The notes under the pieces: model-generated
What the model saw: only the letters and a program-made list of their open reading frames with translations
What the model was told of the DNA's origin: nothing
The model's database searches: none
Shown: piece by piece, positions 34,648 through 46,230 of the stretch
How positions within the stretch are numbered: the first letter of the stretch is position 1
Layout: the number at the start of each line of letters is the position of its first letter
Origin: Paramecium tetraurelia
Taxonomy: Eukaryota; Ciliophora; Oligohymenophorea; Peniculida; Parameciidae
Reading direction: 5' to 3'
Length of the DNA stretch: 64,000 bases
NCBI RefSeq assembly: GCF_000165425.1
Contig: NW_001798973.1
Span: 126,555-190,554 of the forward strand
Made by a program: the position numbers and the translations under genes

Positions 34648-35805
34648 TAATTAAATTTCGTTAATTGTAATTGAGTATTATTATATGTAATATATCATTA
34701 TACAACAAGAAGTATTGATAACAAAGTTTTAACCCATATTTCCTGAATTTAGTAAAGCTTCTTAAAATAAATATAAATAAAAAAGAACAAGAAAAATATC
34801 AACTTGGAATTGGTAGTCTAAAAGACTTAAATTAAGTAAATTCCTAAAGCAAACTCGTCTGGAGCATTGCAAACTTTTAGTTCTTTATATAATGAAACAA
34901 TAATCTATATATAATTTTAATTTATAAATGGTTTTAGTTTTACAACAAGTGTAAAAGCGCCTTAAATCTAATCAAATAAAATATTCATAGTTTATATAGA
35001 AATGCAGCCAAGAATTTATGATCAACTTAATTCATATAATGAACCCTTTTAGAAATACTAAGTCTATATGATTTTGGTTATCTAAGAATAGATCAATTAT
35101 TTTCGATCATATACTATTTGTAGATTGTAGATGTAGTTGTAAACCATTATCAGATGGTATAACAAAATCCTAATATATTTCACATAAATTTGAAGAAATT
35201 ATTATATAGAATAAGATTGATAATAAGAATTCTTGAATTTCTTCGCATGAATCCTATTAAGTACTGCTTTAAAAATAATTTTCATTTTATTATTCTTATT
35301 TTATCAAGGGCATAAATAAATTCTAAAATAATATTTACAAATATATTGAGTATAGGATTAAGAATTTGAATTGCATATCCAGTTTTCTTTGGTTATTATA
35401 ATTATAATTGGGTAGTAATATAATCAGCAGGAAGATTAAATTAATTATAAGAAAATAAAATTATAGTTTAAGTAGAATTAAGTTAGACAACAAGTGAAAA
35501 GGGATGATAGTACAATTCAAATACAAATTAACTTGTTCTTAATCTTATTTCAAGTTAAGTCCATGTTTATTTCTATTCTGTTTAAATTTAGCTACTATAT
35601 TATTCATATTGGCAAGAATTCTTGATACCATTTTATATATAGGATTTGAGTTTGTTAATTTATGACTTTTTTCTTATTGAAAATTATTTTATTTTATCAC
35701 AATAGCTCTACACAATTAAAAAGAAACAAATTTCAAAAAAAAATATTATGGTAGACAAGAATTTAAAAATGCTTAATTATAATATCAATAGGATGCAGTT
35801 TCATA
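34648..35805. other. AT-rich gene-free region
   Basis: About 1.15 kb with no secure gene. A 59-codon plus-strand frame near 34890-35070 is protein-like in its middle but too short to support. Otherwise AT-rich spacer. Confidence 0.5.
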
Positions 35806-36236
35806 TCATTATCTTTTAAGATATGCCTCCAAAGAGAAATCTTCATTATCTGTGTCAGTGCTTTCAAATCCTGCATAGCAAAAATCATTTTAGTTTATTG
35901 CCATTTATTTAAGTTTTCTTTGAGTTGTACTTTTATTTTGCTATTTTTCTAAAATAACCGATTATTTGAAGCATTGTGATAATTTCAAATAATTAAAATC
36001 TGATTTAACAGATTTAGCAATTATTTTTGGAGATTAAGTTATAGCTTTATTCTGATGTATAACAGCTTTTTAATTTTTAGTGCAATTATCCATTGAAATT
36101 GCTCTTTTTCTCTCAACAAATAATTTGGGCAACACAATCCTATTAGGCAATTATCTATTGGGATCTTGTTAAATTGAAGAATACTTAATGACAAGGATCG
36201 TTTAGCTCTATAAGTTAACTATATAATACAAGACAT
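35806..36236 (-). CDS. uncharacterised basic protein, 136 aa
   Basis: ATG 36236 to TGA 35806 with a 20-nt intron (36165-36184) gives 137 codons. The N-terminus is basic (RIVLPKLFVERKRAIS). The rest is Ser/Lys/Gln-rich and low in hydrophobics, ending in an acidic patch (FESTDTDNEDFSLEAYL). Probably disordered; no known motif is recognised. Confidence 0.55.
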
Positions 36237-36294
36237 TTAATATTAAATATGCACTGATAAATAATAATAAAATAATCCTTTTGGTAATGACGTT

Positions 36295-36594
36295 ATGAAA
36301 TCCTTCAAAATTTAGTTTTTCCATCCAGATTGGGGTCAAGCTTTCTCAATATATCAAATTTAAACATCTCAGATCTTTGGTTAAAAAACTCTTGGTTTGA
36401 TAATATTTGGCAAAGGCATTTCGTTAGCAAATTATACTGTAATCCAGTATTATTACTTTTAAATCTTATTAGAAGACTAAATAATCTTCATTCTTGCTAT
36501 TATTTTTTATTTTTCAAAATTTTGGTTTGTTAAAATATAAGACTTATCTAACTATTAATTAGGATTATAGTCCATAATTGACAAATTAGTTTGA
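36295..36594 (+). CDS. possible small membrane protein, 99 aa
   Basis: A single frame from ATG 36295 to TGA 36592-36594 with an aromatic N-terminus (FFHPDWGQAFSIYQ) and a strong hydrophobic segment (IIFILAIIFYFSKFWF). No family is recognised. In an AT-rich genome such hydrophobic frames can be fortuitous, so support is weak. It is divergent to the small gene at 35806-36236. Confidence 0.35.
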
Positions 36595-37023
36595 AATAAC
36601 TCTAGAAATATTAAATTGATATGGTAATACATTTGGTTGCTTAATTCATATCATCCTGATAAAGAATAAAAACTTTAGACTCAACTTTATTTATTTTAAA
36701 GATATACATTTATAAAATTAATTTGTACATTGTTTATTTTACATCTATATCTTTATCTGAAGACAGATTCTTAAAGAGGAAATTTACTTTTTATAGAATT
36801 TAACATAAAAATGAATGTGTCTCATAAATTGTTTTGGAATTCAAAATATTATTTTTCCTAAAATATTTAAAAAAAAAGAAAAGTCTTTAAAAATACATAT
36901 GTATTCTATAATGATATTGATCATCAATGAAATTAATAGAACAGTAAATAATTGTTAAAATCAAAAGAAAATATTATTCAAATTTATTAAACTCTCTAGT
37001 GTTATTTTCTTCTTTACTGTTCA
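36595..37023. other. intergenic spacer
   Basis: About 430 bases of AT-rich sequence with poly-A runs; nothing supported. Confidence 0.5.
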
Positions 37024-39520
37024 TCAGGTAATGGAAGCTATGGTTTTGATTCTAAAGGCTATAAATTAACATCTAAGAATTAAGCTGGAAAGTACTTTTC
37101 TTATTTGTTGGCGGTGTAGCCTATGATAAATTGCTGTTGTTTGTATTGCTATTAAAACCATATTGACTATTGAAATTAGGCACTGTATTTCCACGATTAT
37201 CAATGGGACTTAAGATTACTTTTGAATTAGGTTTTTTCTCATTAAACTACGGATTGGAGACTTCATTCGAGTAACGTTACTTTCCTTCTTTTTCTTCTAG
37301 CATCTAATAATTCATTTTTATCTTCTCAGCCACCAATTATGCTCTATCTAATTGAGGTTAACTGGTTCCATTTTATTTTTGTTGAGATTCTAAATAGTGA
37401 CTGAAATAGTACCTTTTCTTTGAGGCATTGGAGAAGTCATTCTCTAATTGTATTCAGAATCATTGTAACTATTTTTATCTGTTTATCGAGAATTAATTTC
37501 AAGCATTCGATCAGCCTTTTCTTGCTCAATTAAATCGATGGCTGGATTAAATGTGAATAATTACCTTATTTATATGGCAGATTAGGAAAATTGACCTTCT
37601 TTGCTTTAAAATTGAATGGAGGAATCTTATATTCTTAGGAATCATCATCCCATTCGCACGCTGCTTGAAGAGATTCCAATTCAGTTTGATTGAACATCAT
37701 TTTAACTATGCCAGAATACAATTTAATTTCTTTCTCCTAACTTCTAATAGTATCCAAAAGATCTTCTTTTTCATATTCAACCTCTTGTTTCAGATCTTTT
37801 TATTCATTTTAAGCCTCTTCCAATTTCTTCCTCAAGTACTTGACAAGCTTCCTCAATTTATCAACTTCCTCTTAGACATTTTGATATTTAGTTTCAATTT
37901 ACAAAAGCTCCTATTATTGTTATTCTTATTAAGTAATAAGTGCTTCATGCTCCTTTTTCGATTGATCAATAGCTTGTCTCAATTTTTTATATTTCTTTTT
38001 CTCATCTTCAGTACCTTTTCCACCTTACACCATCATTTGTTCCTTTTCCTTCAATAAATCTTCCAATCTTTTCCTTGCTTAACGCTCCTATTCTGCTTAG
38101 TACTCTTTTTCCTTTACTTCCAACTCAAATCTCTCTTTCTCTTGCAACAACTAATTATTTTTCTCTTTAAACTCGTGTAATTCTTTAAGTTTCTCCTCCG
38201 ATGGGCCACCACCTGCAGCTGAAACTTATTGTTTACTCCTCTCTTTCAATCTATCATTCTCCTCTTTCAATCTTGCAAGTTCTTAATTATTCCCTGAATT
38301 CCCAGCAGGTTATAAAATATCAAAGGATATTGGTTAACCTGCTGCTTATTTTGACAGCATTTCTTTTAGTCTTTTGATTTCTTCAGCCTACTCTTTTAAT
38401 AAAGCATCTTTTGGATCTTCATTTACTTTAGGTTGATTTTTGATCATCTTAGCTCTTGAGGCATATCTTAAACTAGATAAAGTTTCATCAAAGTTAAAAT
38501 CAGAAGGGCTGATAGCTGTGATCATTATGGTTTTTGTGTTTCCGCCCAAAGAATCCTATAGTAACCTAGTTAATTTAGAATCTCTGTAAGGAATATGCTA
38601 TGTTTTGCCATCAACAAGGGCTGATATGACATTTCCCAAAGCAGAAAGTGATAAATTGATTTTAGTTGCTTCTTTTAATCTGTCACCTGTTGCTTGTGTT
38701 TTTGATTACCTTTCACTACCTGCCAAATCCACTAAGTTTAATTTACCAGCAGTGATTCTCTCATTTCCTTTTGGATCTGTAACAGAACATTCTATGTATA
38801 CAGTGAAGATGCAATGACTACGACTAGATTCCTTGTTCATGGCAGTTGCTCCAACTGATCTGTTTTATGTACCCAATTACATGTATCGATCCATTTCTTG
38901 GGTTGTCCTAACCACTGCTATGTTTAAATCCTTAATAAACACGCCTTGTTATCCCTCTTTTAATTCATATTTCTGCTTCACGTCTTTGCTTAATAAATCA
39001 TGTATTTCTTCATTGTAAATTTCTATGTATGAACATCGAAGTAGAAATTTTTTGTTTGTGTCTGAGTTATTATTGATAATGCTGATGATTTAATCAAAAG
39101 TTCTGGGGATGATTCCCTTCATCGTTTCCTAATCATGAATAATATTATTACATTTGATGGATCTCCAATCATAGTGAAAGTTTTACCACAACCTTTATGA
39201 TAATTGAATATTAATACCTGTTTAACCATATGCGAATATTGTTCCATTGTAACCATCAGCTACACTCTCCACCAAATTGAAAGCAGTCTTCTAATAAATA
39301 GATAATTGAGGTGTTTCTGCCCCAAACACGTAATCATATGTATACGATTTTACATCATTATCTTATGTCTAGAATACGAATGTTTAAAAAACCATACATT
39401 TCGCAATTCCACAGTGTTGGTGTCTTCATAAACTATAACACATGGCTTGCTTCCATTCTCCTTTTCTCTTTGATTGAATGGACGCATTCTTACAATAACT
39501 TTGACACATTCAGCTGGCAT
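37024..39520 (-). CDS. kinesin-2 family motor protein
   Basis: 784 residues after six introns (29, 25, 23, 23, 23 and 19 nt; the first at 39369-39397). The N-terminal motor begins [17 protein letters not shown]. It has the P-loop [11 protein letters not shown], switch [12 protein letters not shown], switch [10 protein letters not shown] and the [14 protein letters not shown] motif, then the neck [13 protein letters not shown] long charged coiled coil follows, then a tail with [18 protein letters not shown], close to the globular tail entry of KIF3/KIF17/OSM-3 proteins. Anterograde intraflagellar transport along the axoneme is the expected role. Whether it is a heterotrimeric or homodimeric kinesin-2 cannot be told. 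The extreme C-terminus depends on a 19-nt intron (37052-37070). Confidence 0.93.
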
Positions 39521-39579
39521 TTTTTTATATTTTATTAATCAATAATTTAGTAACAGTTGACAATTGAAATTTATAATTA

Positions 39580-39696
39580 TCATTTCACAGTTTCATCAAT
39601 TCTACCGCATCCATCAAAATAACAATCAAGTCTCACTTTCTTTTCACTATCACATTTCAGCAAGTCATTTTAGTCTTGTCTACACTATCTCTCTAT
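39580..39696 (-). CDS. probable 3' exon of a twin CX9C protein
   Basis: A 38-codon minus-strand frame contains two back-to-back CX9C arms that share the middle cysteine, CRQDQNDLLKC and CDSEKKVRLDC, followed by YFDGCGRIDETVK and TGA. The Cys spacing is too regular to be chance and suggests a mitochondrial intermembrane-space protein. The frame opens after a TGA at about 39697, so an upstream exon with the ATG must exist; a candidate intron ends near 39690, but no in-frame start was found. It lies just upstream of the kinesin gene on the same strand. Confidence 0.45.
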
Positions 39697-39699
39697 TCA

Positions 39700-41078
39700 A
39701 TATTTTATAACTTTATCATTTTTTGCAAATTATTGTTTCAGGCAGCATTAATAATTATAACTATAGTAACTAAACAGTTACTCCTAATTTAAACTGTATA
39801 TTTAATAGCTTCATAATATAAAGGTGTTATGATGAAAGTTTTCAAACTATTATATTATCATATTCTCTCTAGTATTTATAACTACAGATTTTTTATTTAA
39901 TAATAATTATTTCTCATACTTCTATGTTCCTTTATTTAACTCTTTTTATAATCAATTATAATATGTAATCATAATTACCATTTTATGATATCAATCTCTT
40001 AAACATTCTATTATTCAAATTTGTGAATTAAGAATTTATATTTCAAAAAACATACAAATTCTTGAATCAATTAAAATTTATTCTTAATTGTAAAACAAAC
40101 ACTATTAATCATATTAGATTACTAAGAATTTATTATAAGCAATGATATTCAGTTTTACATTATTTTATTTTCAAGTAAATGCAAGAATTCATTGAATTAT
40201 TTATTTTTAATGAACCATTGAATCGTAGATTAGGTGAATCAATGCTTATATACATGAAAGTTTAAATTTAAATAATATAAACAAAAAATCACTTTCTAGT
40301 TTCAATAAGTTATCCCATAATATTAATTAATTTTAATTAAAGCTTATTAGTATTTAAGAATTATGTTATAATTATATGAGGATAAACTCGGTCTCGTTCG
40401 TCTGAGATTGATGAATCAAACGTCGCTATTCTGATCAAATTATTAATTTTTACTATTTATCAATTCTATCTCTGATAAATTATTTTAAGTAAACAAAGAA
40501 TAAATAATTATATTTATATAATTTCAGGGTTCCCTCTTTCTATATTCAAATATTATCCATAAACATTAGAATTCGAATTATCTATAAGCATACCAAAAAT
40601 CCATTCAATATATTAAATTAAGTAAATTACCTATACATTATGAGTAATCATTTACTACTACTAGCATATTGCATATTAATTTACTTCACAGAAACCTCAC
40701 TATTTCATATATCTTTGGAACTACTTTTTTGTGCAAATAGAAAAAAAACAATCTTCTATATCTCGGATATATATAGAATTATCATAATCTTTCAATAAAC
40801 TCAAAACATCTTAAATTTACTTTAATCAAAATTTCTCTAATCAATCAATCTAATTACTTTTCCAATAAAAATATAAAACCCATAAAAGTATAATAATTTT
40901 TGATATAGTGTTAGAATTTATTATAAAAAATGAAATAACTTTCGAAAATATCACAAAATTACAAACTTATTCAAACTTTACCACCATTAGATTAACATTC
41001 TATAAAATGGTTGAACTCTCGAATTTACTTAAGTAAAATAATAGGTAAATACAAATAATAATAATATTTGTTATATTG
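39700..41078. other. long gene-free region containing a snoRNA
   Basis: About 1.4 kb without a protein gene. It is very AT-rich except for 40370-40440, which is a box C/D snoRNA listed separately. The remaining parts show no supported feature. Confidence 0.6.
40367..40442 (+). ncRNA. box C/D snoRNA, 18S rRNA methylation guide
   Basis: Box C ATGAGGA (40376-40382), box D' CTGA (40402-40405), box C' TTGATGA (40408-40414) and box D CTGA (40431-40434) occur in the right order and spacing, closed by a short AT terminal stem (ATAATT with AATTAT). The antisense element directly before D' contains GGTCTCGTTCGT, complementary over 12 nt to ACGAACGAGACC, an almost universally conserved stretch of 18S rRNA. 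By the D'+5 rule it would direct 2'-O-methylation of the second A of ACGAA, the region targeted by human U30. It is the only G/C-rich island in a 1.4-kb gene-free stretch, so it is probably an independent transcript. The target of the D guide is not identified. Confidence 0.8.
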
Positions 41079-43495
41079 TCATTCCTTTTTATCCTTTTTG
41101 GGGGGTTCTTCTTCTAAAGGTTTTGTAGCTCCACAACTCCAGGACCTTTTAATGGACGTCATTTGTTTAGTAGTCAGAAAAACAGATCTTCTCCTTTGAA
41201 TCAAACTATTAGTTCGCTTTCTGGGGTTTAATAAATTGGAGATTACTTATTCTCTTGTATTATAGAGGCAGAATGGATGATTTCCCATTTCTTTTCTTAA
41301 TTCTTTTATAATGTGGAATCTTTTCTGGTTGCTGCAGTTTCATCTTCCTCATGTATTATTTGTTTGATTTGAACTACAAAGGAAATTACGGAATGCTTAC
41401 CTACTTATTCATGTAATTCAATTTATTTTTTCTTATTGCTATTACCAGATTTTTGAGATTGCAGATCAATTTCAGGTTGACTGAGAGAATGTGTCAATTT
41501 GGATTTACGCCTTCTTTCAAGACGCATTTGGAATGCATCTGATTAATTGGCAATTTCATTTTTGATGAGACTCTCAATTTTCATGACTTAATTTGTGTGA
41601 CTGTCAACAATTCCTTTAACTTGAGCCTCAATCACAAAATGAATAGAATACCTCTTTGGATTCAGTTTGACTGTAGATGAGATCCAGTTCGATCCTTTTG
41701 GTTTATTCTTGAAATTTGGCTCTTTTGACTTGATTGTCATCTTTGGGTTTTTGGGATTCCTCGAATTTGTTGGTTGCATTAATGAAGGTGGGCTTTAACA
41801 TCAAGGCATTAAGTTTTCTCTAAAAGTATAGGTGTCTTCTATCCTTGATGGATTCATAATATTCTACTCCTTCCTAGATGGGATGATGCAAGATGATTAC
41901 CATATAGAGTGAGATCAAATCTTGTATGAGTTCAATTTAAACTTGATCATTCAATTCGATTTCCATTTCAAGATTGAGAATTTGATCTGCGAAATTCTTG
42001 GGCAAGGACTTTTTAGTGAATTTCTCCTATCCGAATTTAAACATTTATTAATAAAATTATATAAATAAATGATCATCATACCTATTGACTTTGATTTAAT
42101 GTATCAAAAGCATTTTGGACATCCTTCTTAATCTTTAACCTCCTATACCCACGTTTGCATTATTTGATGGTTTCCTAACACCCCAACAGCCACAACAATG
42201 ATCCTTCGATCGCCCATAGCACAAATGAAAATGTTATTGCTACAATATCCAAAGCTCTTTGATTTTCAATTTGATCTGCAAATCTACCATAAACAGTCTG
42301 TATTGATCTTAAATTACTACTTCTTCATCTTTAATGCACTACATCCCCCAAAGTTAATCCAAACTATCTAGCAATTGCTTCCCATAATCTAAATTAACAA
42401 ATGATAAATAGGTCATTGTGCAAGATAATGCAAGTCTCAGCAAGTAGTCCAAATACGTTAGAGTCTTGAAACTCAAAGGGCCTGCATACATACACAAATA
42501 CTACCGACACATCTAAAAATATATGGGATCATGGGTATCCCATAATTGCAGATTAATAAATAGGCAATCACCAATACGAAATTTGCATATTCAGTCTATC
42601 TATAACTTAAAAGTGTATCTTGCTGTTTCTGAGCTATCAAAAACATTTCTCCATTACATTACTGATTCCAAAAAGGGTATTGCTTATAAAACAGAGCTAT
42701 TTAGGTATTATAAATACTTTTTGTTCCATCTGAATCAATGAAGATGTCTCCAGCATTATTTATCTAAAAGTATAATTGATCTGTAATACTATTCGCCTCA
42801 ACGTACTCCTTGTCCAATTCCAAACAGGACTGAGGTTATTAATCTAAATTTTCGTCATACTCTACTTCTGGCTAGGCATTAGTTTCATTTTTAGTAGCGC
42901 AAGGTATATATGAATCTATACGAATGAGACTAATAGGCATATTCTAATTGTTGGTTTCTTTGTTGGTTGTTATCACCTAGATTTTTCCATCATTCATTTC
43001 GAGTGATATACTATTGATTGGACAAGTCAAGTCAGAATCTATACAAAAATACATCTGGTCTATTCCGCAATCCTTCATGTTCCTATCTTCACATGTCTCT
43101 GTGGAAGTGACAGTTTAAATTACGTTTTGTTTTATTTATTGTCCACACAAAATAAAGGCAGTTTCGTATTCGGTAGTACTCCAATAGTGAAAGGTTTCTG
43201 GAGATTGCTTGGGTACAAGTTCTCCCTTTGAATTTTAATGCTCCTTGGTCCCAGGCCAATCGAAGGAGGTGAGTAATACCCAATCTTCTGGACATTCACT
43301 TGAAGAGTAAGCTTGAATGGAGGAGAATGGATATTATTCCCAAGCCCACATTTCGTTGATAAAAGCATATTGCCTATTTTATAAGGATTTATCTCCATCC
43401 ACCGAGGCTAGCCAAAAGAAATAAAAGAACAGTATTCTGCAACAAACATTGGCCAATAGCAGAGTCACTCTTGTTGCTTTATTTGCAGTATTCAT
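41079..43495 (-). CDS. four-pass membrane protein with long cytoplasmic tail
   Basis: 746 residues with six introns (20, 23, 55, 25, 27 and 26 nt). A first membrane helix (residues about 9-32) is followed by some 260 extracellular residues with CPEDW, CEDRNMKDCGIDQMYFC and other cysteines. Three helices then cluster (ANFVLVIAYLLICNYGIP, LTYLDYLLRLALSCTMTYL, ALDIVAITFSFVLWAIEGSL). The remaining ~350 residues are cytoplasmic, charged and partly coiled-coil, ending KPLEEEPPKKDKKE. The 55-nt intron at 42027-42081 is about twice the usual size; alternatively two genes abut there with only 21 bases between TGA and ATG. The family is not recognised. Confidence 0.65.
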
Positions 43496-43587
43496 TATAA
43501 AAGTAAATAATTAATTTTTGGAAGTTAATCTTTTAATAAATAAGAACAAAAACATATTTTATTCATTATATCTGTTGTTTATTCTGG

Positions 43588-44839
43588 TCATAGAAAGATT
43601 ATAATGCAAGTTATATCGTCTCTTGCTAAACTATTCTAAAATTAAATCTACATTCTTACTCTTCTCCATGCTTAGATAGCTTCACTCACAACTTTCTCCG
43701 CAGCATGTTCCGGATTATCCTTCTCAAAGTATGGGATCACTAAACTCATCACCTAATTACTAAACTAAATACCTCTTCATTGCTCATGTATTCCCAAACT
43801 CCATCAGAAGCCACAATGATAAATTGGTCATGATTAGTCAAAGCAAACTCCTTTATTTCTGGAATGGCTGTTACACCTGCCTAAGCTCCCACCTTATCTC
43901 CAAAGGATCTCGACATTGCTAAACCCGGGGCTTGTATGTATTGCAGCCAAACTCTGAAAGGTCCTATGGGATTCCCGTGATAATCTAAATATTAAAGTGA
44001 TTATACCTCTCTACTATTCAACTCTACCTCCAGCATCTATAATATTCTTTATTTCCTCAGGATCATCAGGCTTATGATCTCTTGTTAATGGTACGATTTA
44101 CCAAACTTAATCGAACTTACATAGAATTGCTCTTGAATCACCAACGTTTGCTGTGTAGATCTAAAAAGGATAGTGTCAAATTATTTGTATTACAATATCT
44201 TTTGTGATTAGAACTGATGCAGTTGTAGAACCAGAAAGATTTGTGTCTGTATCTGAGTTCCATATTTCTCTATTTGTAATTGTAAACGCTCTGGCTATTT
44301 GCAATTTAGTTTCGCCTTGATTATCTCCCAAATACTTGTGCAAATGTTTAGGGAGAGTTTATTTAATAAAATTAGACACATGATGGCCATTCAGACCGTG
44401 TCCATCTGAAACTGCAAACAACTTATAACCAATACTATCGTGTAATCACATATCTATACTTCTCAAGAACTTTAGGGCAAATTATGGCAGAATCCTAATT
44501 GATTTTTGTTGCCTTGTTAATTTGACATCCTGCCTTGGTTCTCATTGCATAAATTGCTGTTTATCTCCTCTGATATTTTGGTGTTATGGACTTTCTTATC
44601 TCAATCTTCTTACGTTAGAGCTAATCACTTGCTGCCAAATGATTTTATAACTAAGGTAGTCGCAGCTATTTCTATTTCTCTGTAAACACACTACTCTACT
44701 CGATCATTCTGATCTGTGGTAAGAAGAACTTTGATTTATTGTTAAAGTCAGCACTTTCAGGATATCGTCCAGCTATCTATAATGGTTTAAGACGATAATC
44801 CTTTCTCAGATTATTCAGAGATTACGATTAATGGAACAT
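43588..44839 (-). CDS. PP2C-type (PPM) Ser/Thr protein phosphatase
   Basis: 375 residues after introns of 25, 33, 22, 20 and 24 nt. Conserved PPM motifs occur in order: INQDSAII, AVSDGHGLNGHHVS (metal-binding Asp-Gly), SGSTTASVLI, TANVGDSRAIL, LTRDHKPDDPEE, GGRVE, LAMSRSFGDK, ASDGVWEYMSNEEV and the C-terminal ARDDITCIII. All metal-coordinating Asp/Gly positions are intact, so an active Mg/Mn-dependent phosphatase is expected. The N-terminal 100 residues are Gln/Arg-rich and not recognised. The 24-nt intron (43636-43659) is a multiple of three without TGA. Its ATG is only 26 bases downstream of the IFT20 stop on the same strand. Confidence 0.93.
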
Positions 44840-44865
44840 ATAATTTAATATATTTAATTAACTCA

Positions 44866-45279
44866 TCATGCTTCATTATTGCTTAGTTTCTCTATCAAAA
44901 TTCTTTGGTCCTATTCCACCTTCTACAGACTATCCAGTTCGATCTAATATCTGTCCAATTCAGCCTTTCTTTCATTCAAAATATTTGATAACTCCATCAA
45001 CTTCTTCTTTCTATTTTCCTATTCTGTTTCCACTTTATTACGCTAGATAACCTACACACTCAATACCTCTCCTATTGCTCTCAACTTCTCAATCTCTATT
45101 TTTTTTGAATATTCCTCCAGTGTCTCATTCAAATTTTGAACCACCTCGTCCAAAGCAAGCACCTTCTTGATAAAATCCATGCTCTCTATCTTCAACTGCT
45201 CTGTCTCTCTGTACTTCTCAGCATCCAACACTCTAATTTTGTTCTACTCATCAAAAGTAATTGAAATCTCTTCTGTCAT
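44866..45279 (-). CDS. IFT20: intraflagellar transport protein IFT20
   Basis: 129 residues after a 24-nt intron (45043-45066); human IFT20 is 132. The N-terminus ITFDEQNKIRVLDAEKY matches the family's HFDELNKLRVLDPE block. The rest is a continuous coiled coil with the conserved KLRAIGERNKVE and LDRYQIELDSLQKVEQDQ segments. IFT20 is a complex-B subunit that also sits at the Golgi and sorts ciliary membrane proteins. Together with the kinesin-2 gene 5 kb away it places two intraflagellar transport genes in this window. Identification by motif and length is strong. Confidence 0.92.
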
Positions 45280-45416
45280 TATTAATAATAATGAATTTGT
45301 AATGTGAATAGCCTTTTTAATATAAAAAACTTAGATCCCAATCCCTCAGTCCTTATAACAATTCCAACTTTATAAAGCAACTCAAAAAATCACTACACTA
45401 CCCTCCCCAGAAGACT

Positions 45417-46197
45417 ATGGAATTACAATCTTTTGAGTACCTGCAAAACCAAGAATAAATCGAAACCAATATAATTGGCTCAGGTAATTAACAGCTTGTA
45501 ACTTACATAAGATTCTATGAAATACTATTGCAAAACCATTAAAAGCAGAAAGAACTCATTAATTTTTGAAACAGACTCTTATCCCATCAATGAAAGTGCC
45601 TAATAAAGTGTGGCAATCAATTAATTTAACCACTGCACTCCTAAGGTTATAATAGTTAAGAACTTGTAACAAAAAATAACCAGGAGAAAACAACCACCCA
45701 CTAACCCTATCAATCCTCAAGATTGTAACGATGAAGAAACCATACAACATAGTATCGTAGTTTAAAGTCAAAATAATGGATCAACAATTGAAACGAAAAG
45801 AGAAAACATTACCATCCTACCCCAAATAAAGAAATCCAAAATCTTAATGGGAGAAGAATAACCAATCAAGAGATCAGCAAGATACGAATAATTAATGGTA
45901 TTAAAATGCTAAATTAGAAAAAAACCTGTGATGACCAACTCCATGAACTACAATCATTAATAAAGAAAATGTAAAAATAGCCAATTATTAAGAAGGAGAA
46001 AAAAGTAACCTTTCTTATTTGAAAATACATTTATTATTATTATAACTTACTAACAATAGAATGTTATTTTAAATCACATTCAACTAATTCAGAGGTTGAT
46101 CTCCTTCATCATATTTTAACCATTTTTTTTAATCTACTAAATTATTTAATTTTTATAATTAAAATATAATTAGTATATTAATCTAGTGATGAAATGA
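45417..46197 (+). CDS. uncharacterised basic protein, about 250 aa
   Basis: A start at ATG 45417 with a 28-nt intron near 45482-45509 gives 251 codons to TGA 46195-46197. It is rich in Asn, Gln, Lys and Ser, with short basic patches (QQKITRRKQPPTNP, LLRRRKKQPFLF). It has no membrane helix except a hydrophobic, Ile/Phe-rich C-terminus encoded by AT-rich DNA that may lie beyond the true end. It diverges from IFT20 with 137 bases between starts. The family is not recognised. Confidence 0.5.
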
Positions 46198-46230
46198 TTA
46201 AAAATAAAATCCAAAACAAAATAAATTAAA

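Noticed and set aside
37665-38057. Phe/Leu-rich plus-strand ORF
   Set aside because: It is the shadow of the Lys/Glu/Gln-rich kinesin coiled coil on the other strand.
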